Below are positions 10,404 to 22,200 of a stretch of 64,000 nt of DNA, in pieces (the first letter of the stretch is position 1; the number at the start of each line of letters is the position of its first letter). The stretch comes from Sequoia sempervirens. Taxonomy: Eukaryota; Streptophyta; Pinopsida; Cupressales; Cupressaceae. The translations under genes and the position numbers were made by a program. Under the pieces are notes generated by a model. It was not told where the DNA came from. It saw only the letters and a program-made list of their open reading frames with translations, and searched no databases. The stretch is taken from the NCBI GenBank assembly GCA_007258455.2, contig VDFB02262565.1, forward strand, positions 92,920 to 156,919. The letters run 5' to 3'.

Positions 10404-12317
10404 ATGGCACCAAAAAATCAATTGGCAAGAGAGTTGGAAGAGTTGAAGGAGATCTTGGAAAGGGAGAGAAGAGAAAGAAGGGAACAAGAAGCAGCAAGAG
10501 AGTAGGCCAGAGAAAGAGAAGAAAGGAAGTGGAGAAGGGAGAGAGAGACCATGCAAGCAAGGATAAATAACCTTGAGAGGAGTAGGAGGAGAGAAGACCA
10601 AGAAGACCAAGAAAACAATGAAGAGGATGAAGAGCATGTGAGGGTAAATCAGGAACAACAAGCTGATGATACAGAGGACCCTGAGGAAAGGAAGTTAGTG
10701 AGGTTATTGAAGGCAGTACAGGGTCATGGAGGGAAGAGTCACATTGACTTACCTATCTATCAAGGGAAGATGGATAGTGAAGAGGTATTGGGATGGCTTG
10801 ATGCCATGGAAAACTACTTTGAATTTGAGGAGATGGATGAAGAAAGGAAAGTCAAGTTTGCTAAAACCAAGTTGAGAGGCACAACATTGACATGGTGGAA
10901 AATTTTCCAGAATGATAGGTTGGCTAGAGGATTGGAAAAGGTTTCTACATGGGCAAGGATGAAGAGTTTGGTCAAGGAGCAATTTTTACAATCTGATTAT
11001 ACCATTCATGTGAAAAGAATGAGGCAGAATTTAAAACAAAAGGACATGGATGTGATGTCCTATACTGAGCAATTTCACAAGCTTAGTATTAGAGGAGGTT
11101 ATGAGGAAGAGGATGAGAAGATAGCCAGGTACATAAATGGCTTAAGGTACAATCTGCAAGATGAGATTGGTTTGCAATTGCCAAGAACATTGGGAGAATG
11201 TTTTCAGTTGGCCATTAGAGCAGAAGAAAAGGTGAAAAGGAAGCAAGAAAGATCAAACAATGGTGGAAGAGGAGGTAGTTCAAATAGGGGCAGAGGTAAT
11301 AGAGAGCAAGGACAAGGCAATAATGATAAAAGTAGCAATGACAAGGGTAAAGAGATATTTTCTTATCAAAGAGGTGGATACACTCCAAGAGGAGGAGGCA
11401 GATTTGGACAAGGTAGAGGACCATTCACAGGCAGATGTTTTAATTGCAATGAACCAGGGCATCCTTCCTTCAAGTGTCCTAAGTGGGAACAAGCTGATAA
11501 AGGCAGAGAAGGGAGAGCTGACTTGGTACAAGAAGAAGACAAGAAGGAGGAACCAAAAACATTTATGGCAGACCCTGTGATTGATGGTGAGTTTCTCATG
11601 ATCAAGCAAGGAGAAAGGCTTCATCAAGAACCAAAGGTAACTATTTTCAAAACAAATTGTCTCAGTCATGGTAAGATCTGCAGATTGCTTATAGATTCAG
11701 GGTCACATAGCAATTTAGTTTCAGTTGATATGGTAACCAAGCTAGGGATTGAAAATTTTGATCACCCTACTCCCTACAAGGCCACTTGGGTAACTCAAGG
11801 ACAGCATGTAAAGATTGGTAAGAGAGCTTATGTTGATTTCTCAATTGGTTCATATCATGATAGAGTGCTTTGTGATGTCATTCCAATGACTCGTGGTCAT
11901 ATTATCTTGGGAAGGCCATGGTAGTATGTTAGAAGGACATTGCATGATGGGTTTCTTAACACATATTTGGTTCACAAAGGAGATGTTAGATATCAGTTGG
12001 TTCCTTTACCTTTGGAGTAGTCTAATGATAGTTTTGTGATTTGTTTTGAGAAGAGTTTGTAGGTGAATAAGCAGGGTGAAATAGGGGAAGACATTGGTAG
12101 GTTGAAAAAAGACAAGTTGCAGCAGGGTTGTGAAGAAGACAGTCCTAAAAATCAAAATTTGTGGGATTTGGATAGTATCAAGGTTGGAGGCATTGAATGC
12201 CCTATAATTGAGCATGATAGTGATGGTATCTTTTCACAAGGAAATCAAGGGAATAGAGGCAGAAACAGGGCACAAAATCAGACTGAGTTCAAGCAGCAAA
12301 AAGGACAAACAAAATAG
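10404..12317 (+). pseudogene. gag-protease of non-autonomous gypsy element (decayed)
   Basis: The frame starts at ATG 10404, 36 bases after the PBS, with a charged coiled-coil N-terminus rich in Glu and Arg. A TAG at 10503 separates this from the long open part (10551-11924). Order: capsid-type gag domain (DLPIYQGKMDSEEVLGWLDA, then LTWWKIFQ and MSYTEQFHKLS), a Gly/Arg-rich stretch, one CCHC zinc knuckle (CFNCNEPGHPSFKC, near 11435), and a retropepsin-like region with the active site LLIDSGSHSNLV near 11690 and closing ILGRPW. The frame continues through TAG stops at 11922, 12018, 12060 and 12315. All five stops are TAG, several where family members have Gln. There is no polymerase downstream. 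Gag packages RNA and protease cuts the polyprotein; both would be non-functional as read. Confidence 0.87.
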
Positions 12318-12496
12318 ATTTTTGGCTCTCACATGATGAATGTCAAGAATGCAGATTGGCAGAAGAGAAAGACGGTGACTTTGGGGGACTACATACCTAC
12401 TCATTGGAAGATGAAAACACATGAGAGCAAAAGGTCTTTTGGTGACAACACATGGGACACTTCTTGGGGAAAGAATTCTTTCTTTCCTAGGGAGAA
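12318..12496 (+). other. non-pol tail and polypurine tract
   Basis: The gag-protease frame carries on after the last TAG with a Trp/Lys-rich tail (WQKRKTVTLGDYIPTHWK, then WDTSWGKNSFFPRE) and reads straight into the 3' LTR. The purine run GGGAGAA at 12490-12496 touches the LTR start and is the probable PPT. The tail has no known domain. It may be the original C-terminus of the pol frame joined to gag-protease after loss of everything between. Confidence 0.55.
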
Positions 12497-14114
12497 TGGT
12501 GCAGGAGCACCCAGGGCCTTCAAGGAGCACGTCAAGAACCAGGAGAGTGCAAGGGTCAAGAGGACCTTCCAAGCATGTCAAAGCATCAATTATGATGTAT
12601 TGGAGCCTATAATGGAATTTGGGTTGAATGAGTGTAATGAGAATGTTCAAAGTTTCAAAGTTCCTGAAAAATAATCTAGGGTAAAAATGCAATGTAAAGG
12701 GAAAATTATGTTTTAGGGCTTTTATTAATGATATTATGCTTTAAATAGGTCAAATAAACTTGGATAGTGAATATCAAATAGTTTTTAGGGGGTAGATATT
12801 AATAAAATGAGAGTTTGTAATTTCAAATTTTTAAATTTTAGTTTAGGCGGGAAAAGGAGTTTTAGGTGTTTTAGAGGTAATTATGCATTGTAATCAATTC
12901 CAATCAGTTGGATCAGTTGGGGTATGGTTCTATAACCCCAAAATAGTCATTTATATGAAGGTTGGACGTTTGGAGAAGTGACTATACGGACTGCTACAGA
13001 AAATAGTGAAAAAACATAGTTTTCTTGCATTTTCTTGAGTCTTTTTGATGATCTATTGATTCCTTTTGAATTTCTAATCAATTGGATGGTTCAAGAACCT
13101 GTATTTACTTTAAATTAACCTCTTGAATGATCTAATACATGTTTATAATCATTGCATTATATTGCTGATTGTCCTAAAAAAAGTGCAGATTTTTCACTAA
13201 TTTTGGTGATTTTCATGGATGATTGATCCATTTCAAGGTAGAATACTATTGTGACCCATGAAATGGATCATTCCTAACATGTATCATATATATTTAACCA
13301 ACTAATGTGCAGGAAGGAAGAATATCAAGGTGTACACCAAGTTGTCAAAGGGAAAAGTGCTTGAAGATGGAGGCTAGGGTGTAGCAGTAGAAGATCTGCC
13401 TTAATTAGGGGCATGTTTTTGAGTTTTGATCAAATAAATATGTTTCCCTAATGGTTTAGAGTCAATGAGCAAGTTCTGGAAGTGATTGGAAGGTTAGTTT
13501 TCAAGAAGCCCTAGTTTTTGAGGCAAGTTGAGGAGGGGTTTGTGCTGGAGCATGTTATATGTGTCATAGAGGTCTAAAAACTTGGATTCCTTGGTTTTGA
13601 GTCATTTTAGGAGACTACTGAAAGTTTCATGGTTAGGGGTTGAGTTTAAAGGGGGTTTGCTTTGTAAAAGTGGGCTAATTAGGCCTAGTTTTTGAGGAGA
13701 CAGTAGATTTTGGAAGGGTTTGTCTGAAGCAAGTGATATCAAGGTTTGGATATGTTGATTTTCATCACAAACTGACAATTGAAACAGTCATTAGATTTGG
13801 GGTTCCTTTGGAAAGTTTGAGTGCAAAGTAAAAAAATCACTGCAGGAGGCCTAGTTGGGCTAGTAACCTAGTTAAGGTGAAAAATTGGTTTTGTGTCTAA
13901 GTTAGAGGGTTGGGCTTTGAAATCATTTAAAACAAGTTTTTTTGGGTCTATTAAGAGTGTTCCTATGGTTTGGGTCCATAAGGAAGGCAAATAAGTCATG
14001 AATGCAAAGTTGAGGCCTTATCTCCATGTTGGTGCCTAGTTGAAAGGTTGAGAGTGAATCATTGTTAGTCTTGTAACTTTGTGTTTCTTTCAAAGTCCCT
14101 GACCCTCTGCATCA
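12497..14114 (+). repeat. 3' LTR of the gag-protease element
   Basis: Direct repeat of 8731-10353, starting TGGTGCAGG and ending CTCTGCATCA. Differences seen in the first 240 bases amount to about seven substitutions, so the insertion is younger than the Copia element next to it. The following bases AAATT match the left flank ACATT in four of five positions. Confidence 0.88.
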
Positions 14115-14141
14115 AAATTTGATCATCTATTGAGTTTTGTA
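14115..14141 (+). repeat. chromovirus 3' LTR, second piece
   Basis: Twenty-seven bases lie between the end of the gag-protease element and the start of the Copia element. By the nesting they are the continuation of the chromovirus LTR broken at 8730. They include the right target duplication (AAATT) of the first insertion and, at 14137-14141, TTGTA, the left duplication of the Copia element. The next piece of the same LTR is at 30912. Confidence 0.55.
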
Positions 14142-14619
14142 CGTTGGAATAGGTGCCTCAATCCTTATTGGAATATAACTCTTGAAGGGAAAAATCACTG
14201 TGACATTATTGATGTCTAGCTGACTAGCTGTTCTGAATCTTGTTGAAATGTCCTAGTTGCTATGACTTGGTTTCTGTCTTGCCAAATGAATTCTATCACT
14301 GAGACCTATTGTGTTCGGTGTGACCTTTTATTGAGTGGAGACCTCTGGCCAACTGAATGCTCTTATCGGGCATCGGGGAGACTTAGAGCGACTGGGGGTT
14401 TTGGGGTAACTTGAACACTTGGGAAGAAGTCCCAGCGACTGATGAATGTCTCACCAACACCTTTTATCTTGGAGTCATCGGTGTAGCTCACTTGCTTTGA
14501 TATGAAGTCTTAGCGATGGTGGGTTGTCTCACCAAAAGTGATTCATTAGGATGTCAGGGAGACCTACAGTGACTGGAGTCATCAGTGTAACCTTCTGTTA
14601 TAGTATGATTTCCCAGTGA
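14142..14619 (+). repeat. Copia 5' LTR, truncated by deletion
   Basis: It aligns with the 3' LTR pieces 18143-18534 and 29736-29830. It then stops abruptly at about 14619, where gag coding sequence begins. The missing part corresponds to about 1.1 kb of LTR, the PBS and the gag N-terminus, so a single deletion joins mid-LTR to mid-gag. It contains TCGGGGAGAC at 14373 and related phrases. Confidence 0.8.
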
Positions 14620-17600
14620 TTGATGAGAAGAAAATCTTCTGAGATAGCAAAGGAGGCTTTGGCTGTTAGAGGCAAATTGAAGGAGAAAGGTAAGAAGAAA
14701 GACAAGAAATCCATATCAAAATCAGTAGGGAGATCAAAGTCTCTTGGAAAGAAGTCCAAGGTGAAATGCTGGAATTGTGGGAAACCTGGTCATGTCAGAA
14801 AGGATTGCAAGGAGGAGAAAAAGAAGAAGAAGAAGATATCTTCTGACAATGATTCTTCTTAGAGTGATGCAGATACCTTCATTGTAGCCTTAGCTACGTG
14901 GGCATCTGATGATGTCTGGCTAATTGATTCTAGAGCATCTTTCCACATGACATCTCATAGAGATTGGTTCACAAAGTATGAAAACTATGATGGTGGAAAG
15001 GTGTATTTGGCAAGTGATTCATCTTTGGAAATTTTTGGCCGTGGAAGAGTTAGAATTAAATTCCCTGATGGAAGAGTGAAGGGAATCAATGATGTGATGC
15101 ATATACTAGGTCTAGCTCATAATTTACTTTATGTAAGTAAGATGAATGATATTGGAGTGCATGTCACGTTCTCTAGAAATGGGTGCAAGATGACTAGAGG
15201 ATCTATGGTGCTAGCTAGGGGTGCTCAAATTGGTACCTTGTACAAGCTGGATGCACAAGCTATTCAATGCAATAGTGTCTCTGCGAAGTCATAGAAAGCT
15301 ACTCATGGAGGAAAAGAGGGAAACATTCTTGATGGTGTAAACTCCATGGAGGTTAAACTTCCAGCAGAAAATAAAATTCTCTGGCATCATAGGCTAGGCC
15401 ACATTGGTGAGAAAGGTTTAAAAACCTTGAAATTTAAAAACCTAGTTGAGGGGCTTGAAGATTGTAACATCGAATTCGAGTTTTGTGAACATTGTATATA
15501 TGGTAAAAAGTACCATGTTCCATTTTACTCCAATCCTCACAAGTCTTCTGGTTTGCTTGATTATATTCATTCTGATGTGTTTGGTCCAGTGAATGTTTCT
15601 TCTTTGTCTAAATCAAGATACCATGTGTCATTTATTGATGATTATTCAAGAAGAGCATTTGTATATTTTCTAAAAAGTAAATCAAAAGTGTTTAGTCAGT
15701 TAAAGGAATTTAAAAACGTTGTAGAAAATCAGACTAGTAGGAAAATAAAATGTTTAAGGACTAACAATGGCAGTGAGTTTTGTTCAGATGAATTCAAAAG
15801 GTATTGTATAGATCATGGAATTAAAATACATAAGACTACACCTTACACTCCACAACAAAATGGAGTTGCTGAAAGGTTCAACAGGACAAAAATGGAAAGA
15901 GTACAAAGTATGCTGAGCAGTGCTGGCTTAGAGGAGAAGTTATAGGCTGAAGCAGTCTCTATAGCATGTTACTTAGTAAATCATTCTCCTAACTCTGCTC
16001 TTGTTGAGAAGACACCTTTGGAAGCATGGTCTGGAAAGAAGCCCTCTCTGAGACATATTTGTGTCTTTGGTTGAGGCATATGCATATGTGTCATTTGAAA
16101 AAATATCTAAGTTGGAAAACAAAGTTGTAAAGTGTCTTTTTATTGGCTATAGCATTGGCATAAAAGGATACAAGCTTTGGAATCCTGAGACTGAGAAGGT
16201 TTTGTATGCAGGAGTGTTATATTTCCTGAGTTGAAGCCTTCTACACTAGATCCGCAGTCAGAGAAGAAATCAGAAAATGAAAAGGATGTAGCAAAAATTC
16301 CTCTGACACCAGATAAAGAGGAATTGAAAAATCAAAATGTACTTGATACTGAGGAAAGCTCGAGTAGCTCTAAAATTTCTAAAGAAGATGAAAAACCACC
16401 TCAGCCTAAGCCTGTGAGGAGGTCAACTCATGAATGAAAGCAACCTGAAAGGTATGGGTGTTCTTTGATAGAGTCTACTTGTGCCTATGCTTTAATTTCT
16501 AGCACTGGTGAACTTAGGACTATGAAAGAGGCATTTAAAATGTCTGATTCAAACTCTTGGTTGGAAGCCATGAATGAAGAAATGGCATCATTAGAAAATA
16601 ATGATACTTGGAGTTTAGTGCCATTTCCTAAAGGCAGAAAAGTAGTGGGTTGCAAATGGGTATTTAAAAAGAAAATTGGTCTGGATGGCAGTGTAGAAAA
16701 ATATAAAGTGAGGCTGGTTGCAAAAGGTTATTCCTAGGTAGAGGGAATTGATTATGGAGAAATATTTTCTCCTGTAGCTAAGTTGAAATCTATTAGATTT
16801 CTTTTGTCACTTGTAGTAGCGTATGACTTAGAGATTGAACAGATGGATGTGAAGACACGGTTTCTTCATGGTGATCTTGAAGAAGAAATTTATATGTCCT
16901 AGCCGGAGGACTTTGTGGAAAAATGTAAAGAAAGACTGGTTTGCAAGTTGAAGAAATCTATGTATGGGTTAAAACAATCTCCTAGAATGTGGTACCAAAA
17001 GTTTGACACTTCTTTTTGTCATTAGGATTTGTAAGATCAAAATCTGGTCACTGTGTGTATTACAAATCTAAAAGTGATCAAGTTCTTATTATTGCTCTCT
17101 ATGTTGATGATATGTTGTTCATAGGAAATAGTAAGCTAATGATTTATGATCTTAAGTCTCAGTTGTTTGCAAAGTTCGAAATGAAAGATCTTGGTGCAAA
17201 AAAGTATATTCTAGGAATGGGAATAACTAGGGATAGGAAAAATGGAAAACTTTGGCTCAGTTAGAGTAAGTACATCATAACTATTCTAGAGAGATTTTGT
17301 ATGACTGATTGCAAGTAGCTAGTTGTTCTAGTTTCATAGGGAATGAAGCTATTTGTTGAAGACTATCCAAAATATCGTACTCAGATGGAGGACATGACTA
17401 GTGTTTTGTATGCTAGTGTGGTTGGTAGCCTTATGTATGCAATGGTCTGTACAAGGCTAGACATTGCACAAGCAGTGGGAGTACTTAGTTGGTTTATGGA
17501 TAATCCTGGAAGGACACATTGGGATGTTGTGAAGAGAGTGGTTAGCTATCTAAAGGGCACTTCAGACTATGCTTTTTGTTAACATGGGAACTTGGTTGAA

Positions 17601-18142
17601 TCACAGAGGACTCTCAGTATTCAAGGTTATGTGGATTTTGATTGGGCAGGGGACATTGACAGAAGAAGATCCACCAGTGGATATATTTTTATGATGAATG
17701 GTGCTACAGTGAGTTGGATGAGCAAGCGGCAGGCTGTAGTCACTTTTTCCACTACAAGGAAAAATACATGGCAACTACACATGCCTATAAAGAAGCAATC
17801 TAGTTAAAACATTTGTGTTCTAACATTGGTTTTGATGCAAGAAAAATTACAATTTACTGTGGCAATCAGAGTGCTATATATTTGGCAAAAAAATCCTTCT
17901 TTCCATGCCAAGATGAAACATTTAGATGTACAGTATCATTTTGTACAGGATTATGGTGGAGGATGGGAAGGTCTCTTTGGAGAAAGTGGATACTCTAGAG
18001 AATGTTGCAAATGCATTGACGAAGCCTGTGAGCACAGAAAAATATAGGTGGTGTGCCAGTTCGATGGGCCTCTTGGCCCATGAATTTTAGTAGTTTTATT
18101 ATACTCTGGAGGTGTCAGTACGATCTTCGTCAAGTGGGAGAT
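14620..18142 (+). pseudogene. Copia gag-pol, decayed (zinc knuckle, PR, INT, RT, RNase H)
   Basis: Order of domains is protease-integrase-RT-RNase H, which defines Copia. A CCHC knuckle (CWNCGKPGHVRKDC) lies near 14767. The protease motif WLIDSRAS near 14916 has Arg for the catalytic-loop Gly. Integrase has an HHCC finger (HHRLGH near 15384; CEHC near 15484), a DDE core starting HSDVFGP, then LRTNNGSEF where the second Asp is Asn, then NGVAERFNR. RT shows GCKWVFKKK, YGLKQSPRMWY and, after a frameshift near 17015, YVDDM near 17100. RNase H shows DFDWAGD near 17635 and a C-terminal HAKMKHLDVQYHF block near 17908. Most in-frame stops are TAG (14860, 15292, 15943, 16735, 17262); TGA occurs near 16434. 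The start of gag is deleted. It cannot be expressed as written. The purine tract GTCAAGTGGGAGAT at 18129-18142 ends it. Confidence 0.9.
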
Positions 18143-18534
18143 TGTTGGAATAGGTGCCTCAATCCTTACTGGCATATAAATCCTAAAAGGCAAAGTCATT
18201 GTGACATTATTGATGTTTGGCCGACTAGCTGTTCTGAATCTTGTTGAAATGCCCTAGTCATTGTGACTTGGTTTCTGTCTTGCCAAATGAAGTCTATCGA
18301 TGAGACCTATTGTGTTTGGTGTGACCTTTTCTCGAGTGGAGACCTCTGGCTGACTGAATGCTCTTACCAGGTGTTGGGGAGACTCATAGCGACCGGGGGC
18401 TTCAGGGTGACATGAACACTTGGGAAGAAGTCCCAATGACTAATGAATGTCTTGCCAACACCTTTTATCTTGGAGTCATCAATGTAGCTCACTTGCTTCG
18501 TTATGAAGTCTTAGCTATGGTGGGTTGTCTCACC
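18143..18534 (+). repeat. Copia 3' LTR, left piece
   Basis: Begins TGTTGGAATAGG directly after the purine tract AAGTGGGAGAT. It aligns with the 5' LTR from 14142 and stops at 18534, where the Tat element is inserted. Bases 18530-18534 (TCACC) pair with TTGCC at 29731-29735 as its target duplication, two transitions apart. The insertion point lies inside the phrase GTCTCACC-GATAG. Confidence 0.85.
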
Positions 18535-20750
18535 TGTTAGCTCTCAAAAATGTAGGTTGAATTCCTCAAGAGGTTGCTAATCTCTTGATATGTTTCAAGG
18601 TGATAGATAAGGACAAAAGAATTCAACCTTCTACTCTTCAGGTGCTGCCAAACCTAGGCGGGTGTACCTTTCTGAATAAAGAAAACTTGACTTATGATTA
18701 TCTTTTTTGCACAATGATTTTTCCACAATGGCAGATGGAAGGGAACAAATGAAATCAAGCTTGAAAGTAGTAGCACTATTCTAATCTAAATGCTAAAATG
18801 TTGAATAAATAAATATAAAGAAATTGAATGAGTTCAAAAATGATGAAATACAGAGACCAGTGCCTTATTGGGTATGCAGAGTCAAATGAGATCAGGATGA
18901 GCAACACTTCTCTGGAGAAAACTCAAATTATCTGGCATATACTCTATTTACAACTTGTATAAACATGCAATTCTGTAATTACTAAGCTCTACTTGAATAA
19001 TCCAAATGAATCTCTATGATTACTTGTGACTAACTAAAAGGATTTAGTCTTTACTTGAAAGAACCAATCAATCAATCACACAAGTACAACAAATGTGCAC
19101 TGATAAATCGAATACAAACTTGTTATATCAATTTAAACAATCAGAAAGAATCCATCTTGGAGAAAACTTAGCAAAACTTTCATTAGATTCAACAAATAAT
19201 TGGCACTAGAAAAATGCAGCAACATCAACTGATTTTCATAAATACCTCCATTCTGAAATCATGCAACAATAGCCTCTGATCTAATAACTTTATTCTACTG
19301 TATCTACTTGCAGTCTATAGAATATCTAACAAATGGTGATCTTACAATTACAAAAAGGCCTATTTATACACCAACATCAAGAGAATAAAACATATTGAAA
19401 TTCCATGTCGTCCCTCCACAGAATTCGGGCTCAAATCAAGTCAGCCAACAATGGAAATTTAGCAATTTACATGCTGGCCTTAGTTATTTGAATTTCTATT
19501 TTTTTCATTTGTGAAATAGTCAACGAGACATATCGTATCATCATGCTAAAGGAAATTCAATCGCTAATCACTCCATGGGCTCTATTTTCTTTCACCATGA
19601 CCACTTGCTTGTTACACCGAAGACCAAAAGCATCTACATGTTCCCTTTGTGTTTCATTGTAGCTCTGTGATATTAGGGAGATGTCATGTAGACAAGTCTT
19701 TGTTTTTCCAAGAGCCCCCATGATCAAACTTGTCATCATAACAAATCACTTTTCTATGCTAACAAGGACCCTTTGTTTTCCATCAGTGAGACCAAAGGTC
19801 ACTCGCTGAGACCACATGCTGAAAATCTTAAGTCATGCTGATATCACACCCCTTTATGTTGTCGGTCGGCGAGACATAACAAACCTCTCACCGAAAACCA
19901 TCTCCCACTTTCTTTTGCCAAGATAATTCAAAATCGGGGAGAGGTCCTAGAGATCCAACAAAGTCATACTGAAACATCTTGAGCATACATGATCACCGAG
20001 AGAATGCCAACCTTTCATCAAAATTCATTCATAAAACATTGTCGACAAGACCCAACAGGCTCGCTATGACATAATACCGAAGTCAAGACCCTTTGTCGAT
20101 ATGCCAATTCTTCCACCACCAATCGGTGAGACACTATGAAGTCACTATGACTTCTCACTGAAGACTTTATGTTTGGCCGAAACGAAACCCCTGCATGTTG
20201 TTCGGTGAGACCACAAGAGTTCGCTAGGACATTGTACTGACACCGCAACTCTTGCCGATGTATCCACATTCAAGTCAGTCACCAAGACATGATGAGTTCG
20301 GTAAGAGCCTCCACCGAGGACTAAACTCGCGCTGATATGGAACAATAGATGAATTCTAGTCACTATGACAGTGGAAAATCTTGCCGATAGGCAACTTAGA
20401 CGTTTACCAATATAAAGTGCATAATGGATCGGGGAGACCCTACTTTCTTCATGCCGATATGAACCTAGATGTGGATGCGGATCACTATGACAATGAAAAA
20501 ATTCTGTCGACCACCTGTAGCAAAATATATGTTAGCAGAAAAGCACTGTGAGTTGGGGAGACAGCCATGAACCTATGCCGATATCGACCACAACATGAAA
20601 AAAGCAGGACTCGATAGATTCATTGTGGCAATATGGAAAAATATGGGTAAAGCATCATGAAATGAGGAAAATATGCCAAAGGTAGACTTCATAGGGAGAC
20701 CAGGGGAATAAAAGATATGCAAAAATCATTAGAATTTTATAGTTATAACA
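18535..20750 (-). repeat. 3' LTR of Tat element
   Basis: 2216 bp, direct repeat of 27550-29730. Read on the minus strand a TATA box (TATAAATAGG, complement of 19359-19368) gives the transcription direction and agrees with the coding strand. About half of the LTR (19490-20600) is made of recurring short phrases such as TCGGNGAGAC, GCTATGAC and GCCGATATG. The reading frames seen on both strands here are not genes. Confidence 0.85.
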
Positions 20751-20985
20751 GTGACTCCGTCTAGGGATGAATGATAGTGAGATCATTGCAAGGATCCAAA
20801 ATCTTTAGGTGAGCAGACCAGACATAGAATGATGAACCAATGAGCAAAATGGAAATGCAGCATGATGGAAAGAAAGGAAAGCGAATGCAAAATGGAGATG
20901 AACTAGAATCCTAAACTACTATGTATGGAAAATAATTTTAAATAGTACAAACAAGAGTTGTCCATGCACTGGCAACCCTCAATCC
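20751..20985 (-). other. Tat element 3' untranslated region; no clear polypurine tract
   Basis: Between the integrase end and the 3' LTR. A purine tract would be expected next to the LTR (complement of 20751-20765), but the bases GTGACTCCGTCTAGGGA on the plus strand resemble the PBS sequence of the other border instead. The rest of the segment contains no domain. Confidence 0.45.
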
Positions 20986-22200
20986 TTTGTGTCACTCAAG
21001 AGAAAAAATGCTTCAGAAATTGCCCATGAACAGGCAACTCCTTATCTTCACCAGCCATATTTTGTAGATAGTATGAATCTTCACCTTTCTTTCCAACAAC
21101 AGTATAAGGTCCCAACCACAAAGCTTCAAATTTACCATGCTCACCCTTTTCCTAACATCTTGCATTCCACATCAACACCAAGTCACTCTCCTCAAATTTT
21201 CTATCCTTTTCCTTCTTATCAAATAGATACCTCATCTGTGTCTATAACTTTATATTTTGGTTTTGGGCAACTCTCCTTATTTCATCAATTTCAGCTAGTT
21301 GCTCCATTCTTTCTTCCATGGGTTCAGGAACATCCAAATCTTCCTTAAGGACAAACTTGTAGACTGGCAACAAATTCTACAAAGGCATCCTGGCTTGCAT
21401 TCCAAATACCAGCTCAAATGGGGATTTTCCAATTGCTTTCTTCATAGTAATCCTATCAGCCCATACTGCTAGCCTCAATTTTAAATCCCAAGCCTTCTTG
21501 TTATGTCCTAACATCCTCCTTATAATCTTCAAAAGACTCTTATTGCTAGATTCAACTTGACCATTAGCTTGTGGATGGTAAGGAGCTGCATAAGAAATAG
21601 TAATGCCATATGTGTCACAGAAACATCTAAACTCATCTAATCTGAAACACATTCCATTTTCAGTGATTAACCTCAGTGGTGTACCAAATCTGGTGATAAT
21701 GTTGTCCATCAAGAAATTTGTCACCACTTTTCTTGTAGCATGTTTAGTTGGGATTACCTCTACCCACTTGGTAAAATAATCAGTAGCAACCAATATCCAC
21801 TTAAATCCTCCACTTGATTTTTCCTATATCTATCCAATGAAATCAATTCCCCACTAATGAAAAGGGGTATCAGCCTACAAAGGTCAAAGTGGCAAAGCTC
21901 CTTGATACTTCAATTTTCCAGAGAACTTCTGACAGGCTTCACACTTTCTTACATGTGTGGAAGAATCATTAAAAACCTTAGGCCAGTAGTAACCTACCCT
22001 GAGAATTTTGTGTGCAGTTGTTTTTGCTGAGTAGTGTCCTCCACAAAATCCCTCATGCATTTCACTTAGAACATGCTTGGCCTGAGATTCATCCAGACAT
22101 AACAATAGTATACCATCCTTGTTCTTCCAAAATAGATCTCCATCCATGAAAACATATTTAGATGTCTACAACTTTAAAGTTCTTTTTTGGCTGTCATTCA
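20986..22200 (-). pseudogene. Tat integrase (decayed)
   Basis: Minus-strand frame through 22147-21884, 21793-21377 and onward. The N-terminal finger has MHEGFCGGHY and CEACQ (HHCC). The catalytic core has GIDF, then LITENGMCF where the usual Asp is Glu, then NGQVESSN with the catalytic Glu. Downstream PFELVFGMQA and a C-terminal part (LFDKKEKDRKFEE) follow after a TAG. Integrase joins the cDNA to the genome. Stops between 21884 and 21793 and the altered DDE residue make it inactive. No chromodomain follows. Confidence 0.85.

Larger units (their letters stand above)
8731..14114 (+). mobile_element. non-autonomous gypsy element encoding only gag-protease
   Basis: A complete LTR-to-LTR element of 5384 bp: two direct LTRs of about 1620 bp that differ by roughly 3 percent over the stretch compared by eye, an initiator-Met-type PBS, one gag-protease frame and a purine tract. 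Reverse transcriptase, RNase H and integrase are all missing, without a visible remnant, so it must have been moved by another element's enzymes. This matches the published concept of TR-GAG elements, here with a protease-like region added. Flanks ACATT and AAATT are a near-perfect target duplication. A solo LTR of the same family and length is at 56292-57915. Confidence 0.85.

Noticed and set aside
10351..10661. Minus-strand leucine-rich open frames suggesting membrane proteins
   Set aside because: Antisense of the Glu/Arg-rich gag N-terminus; base composition alone explains them.
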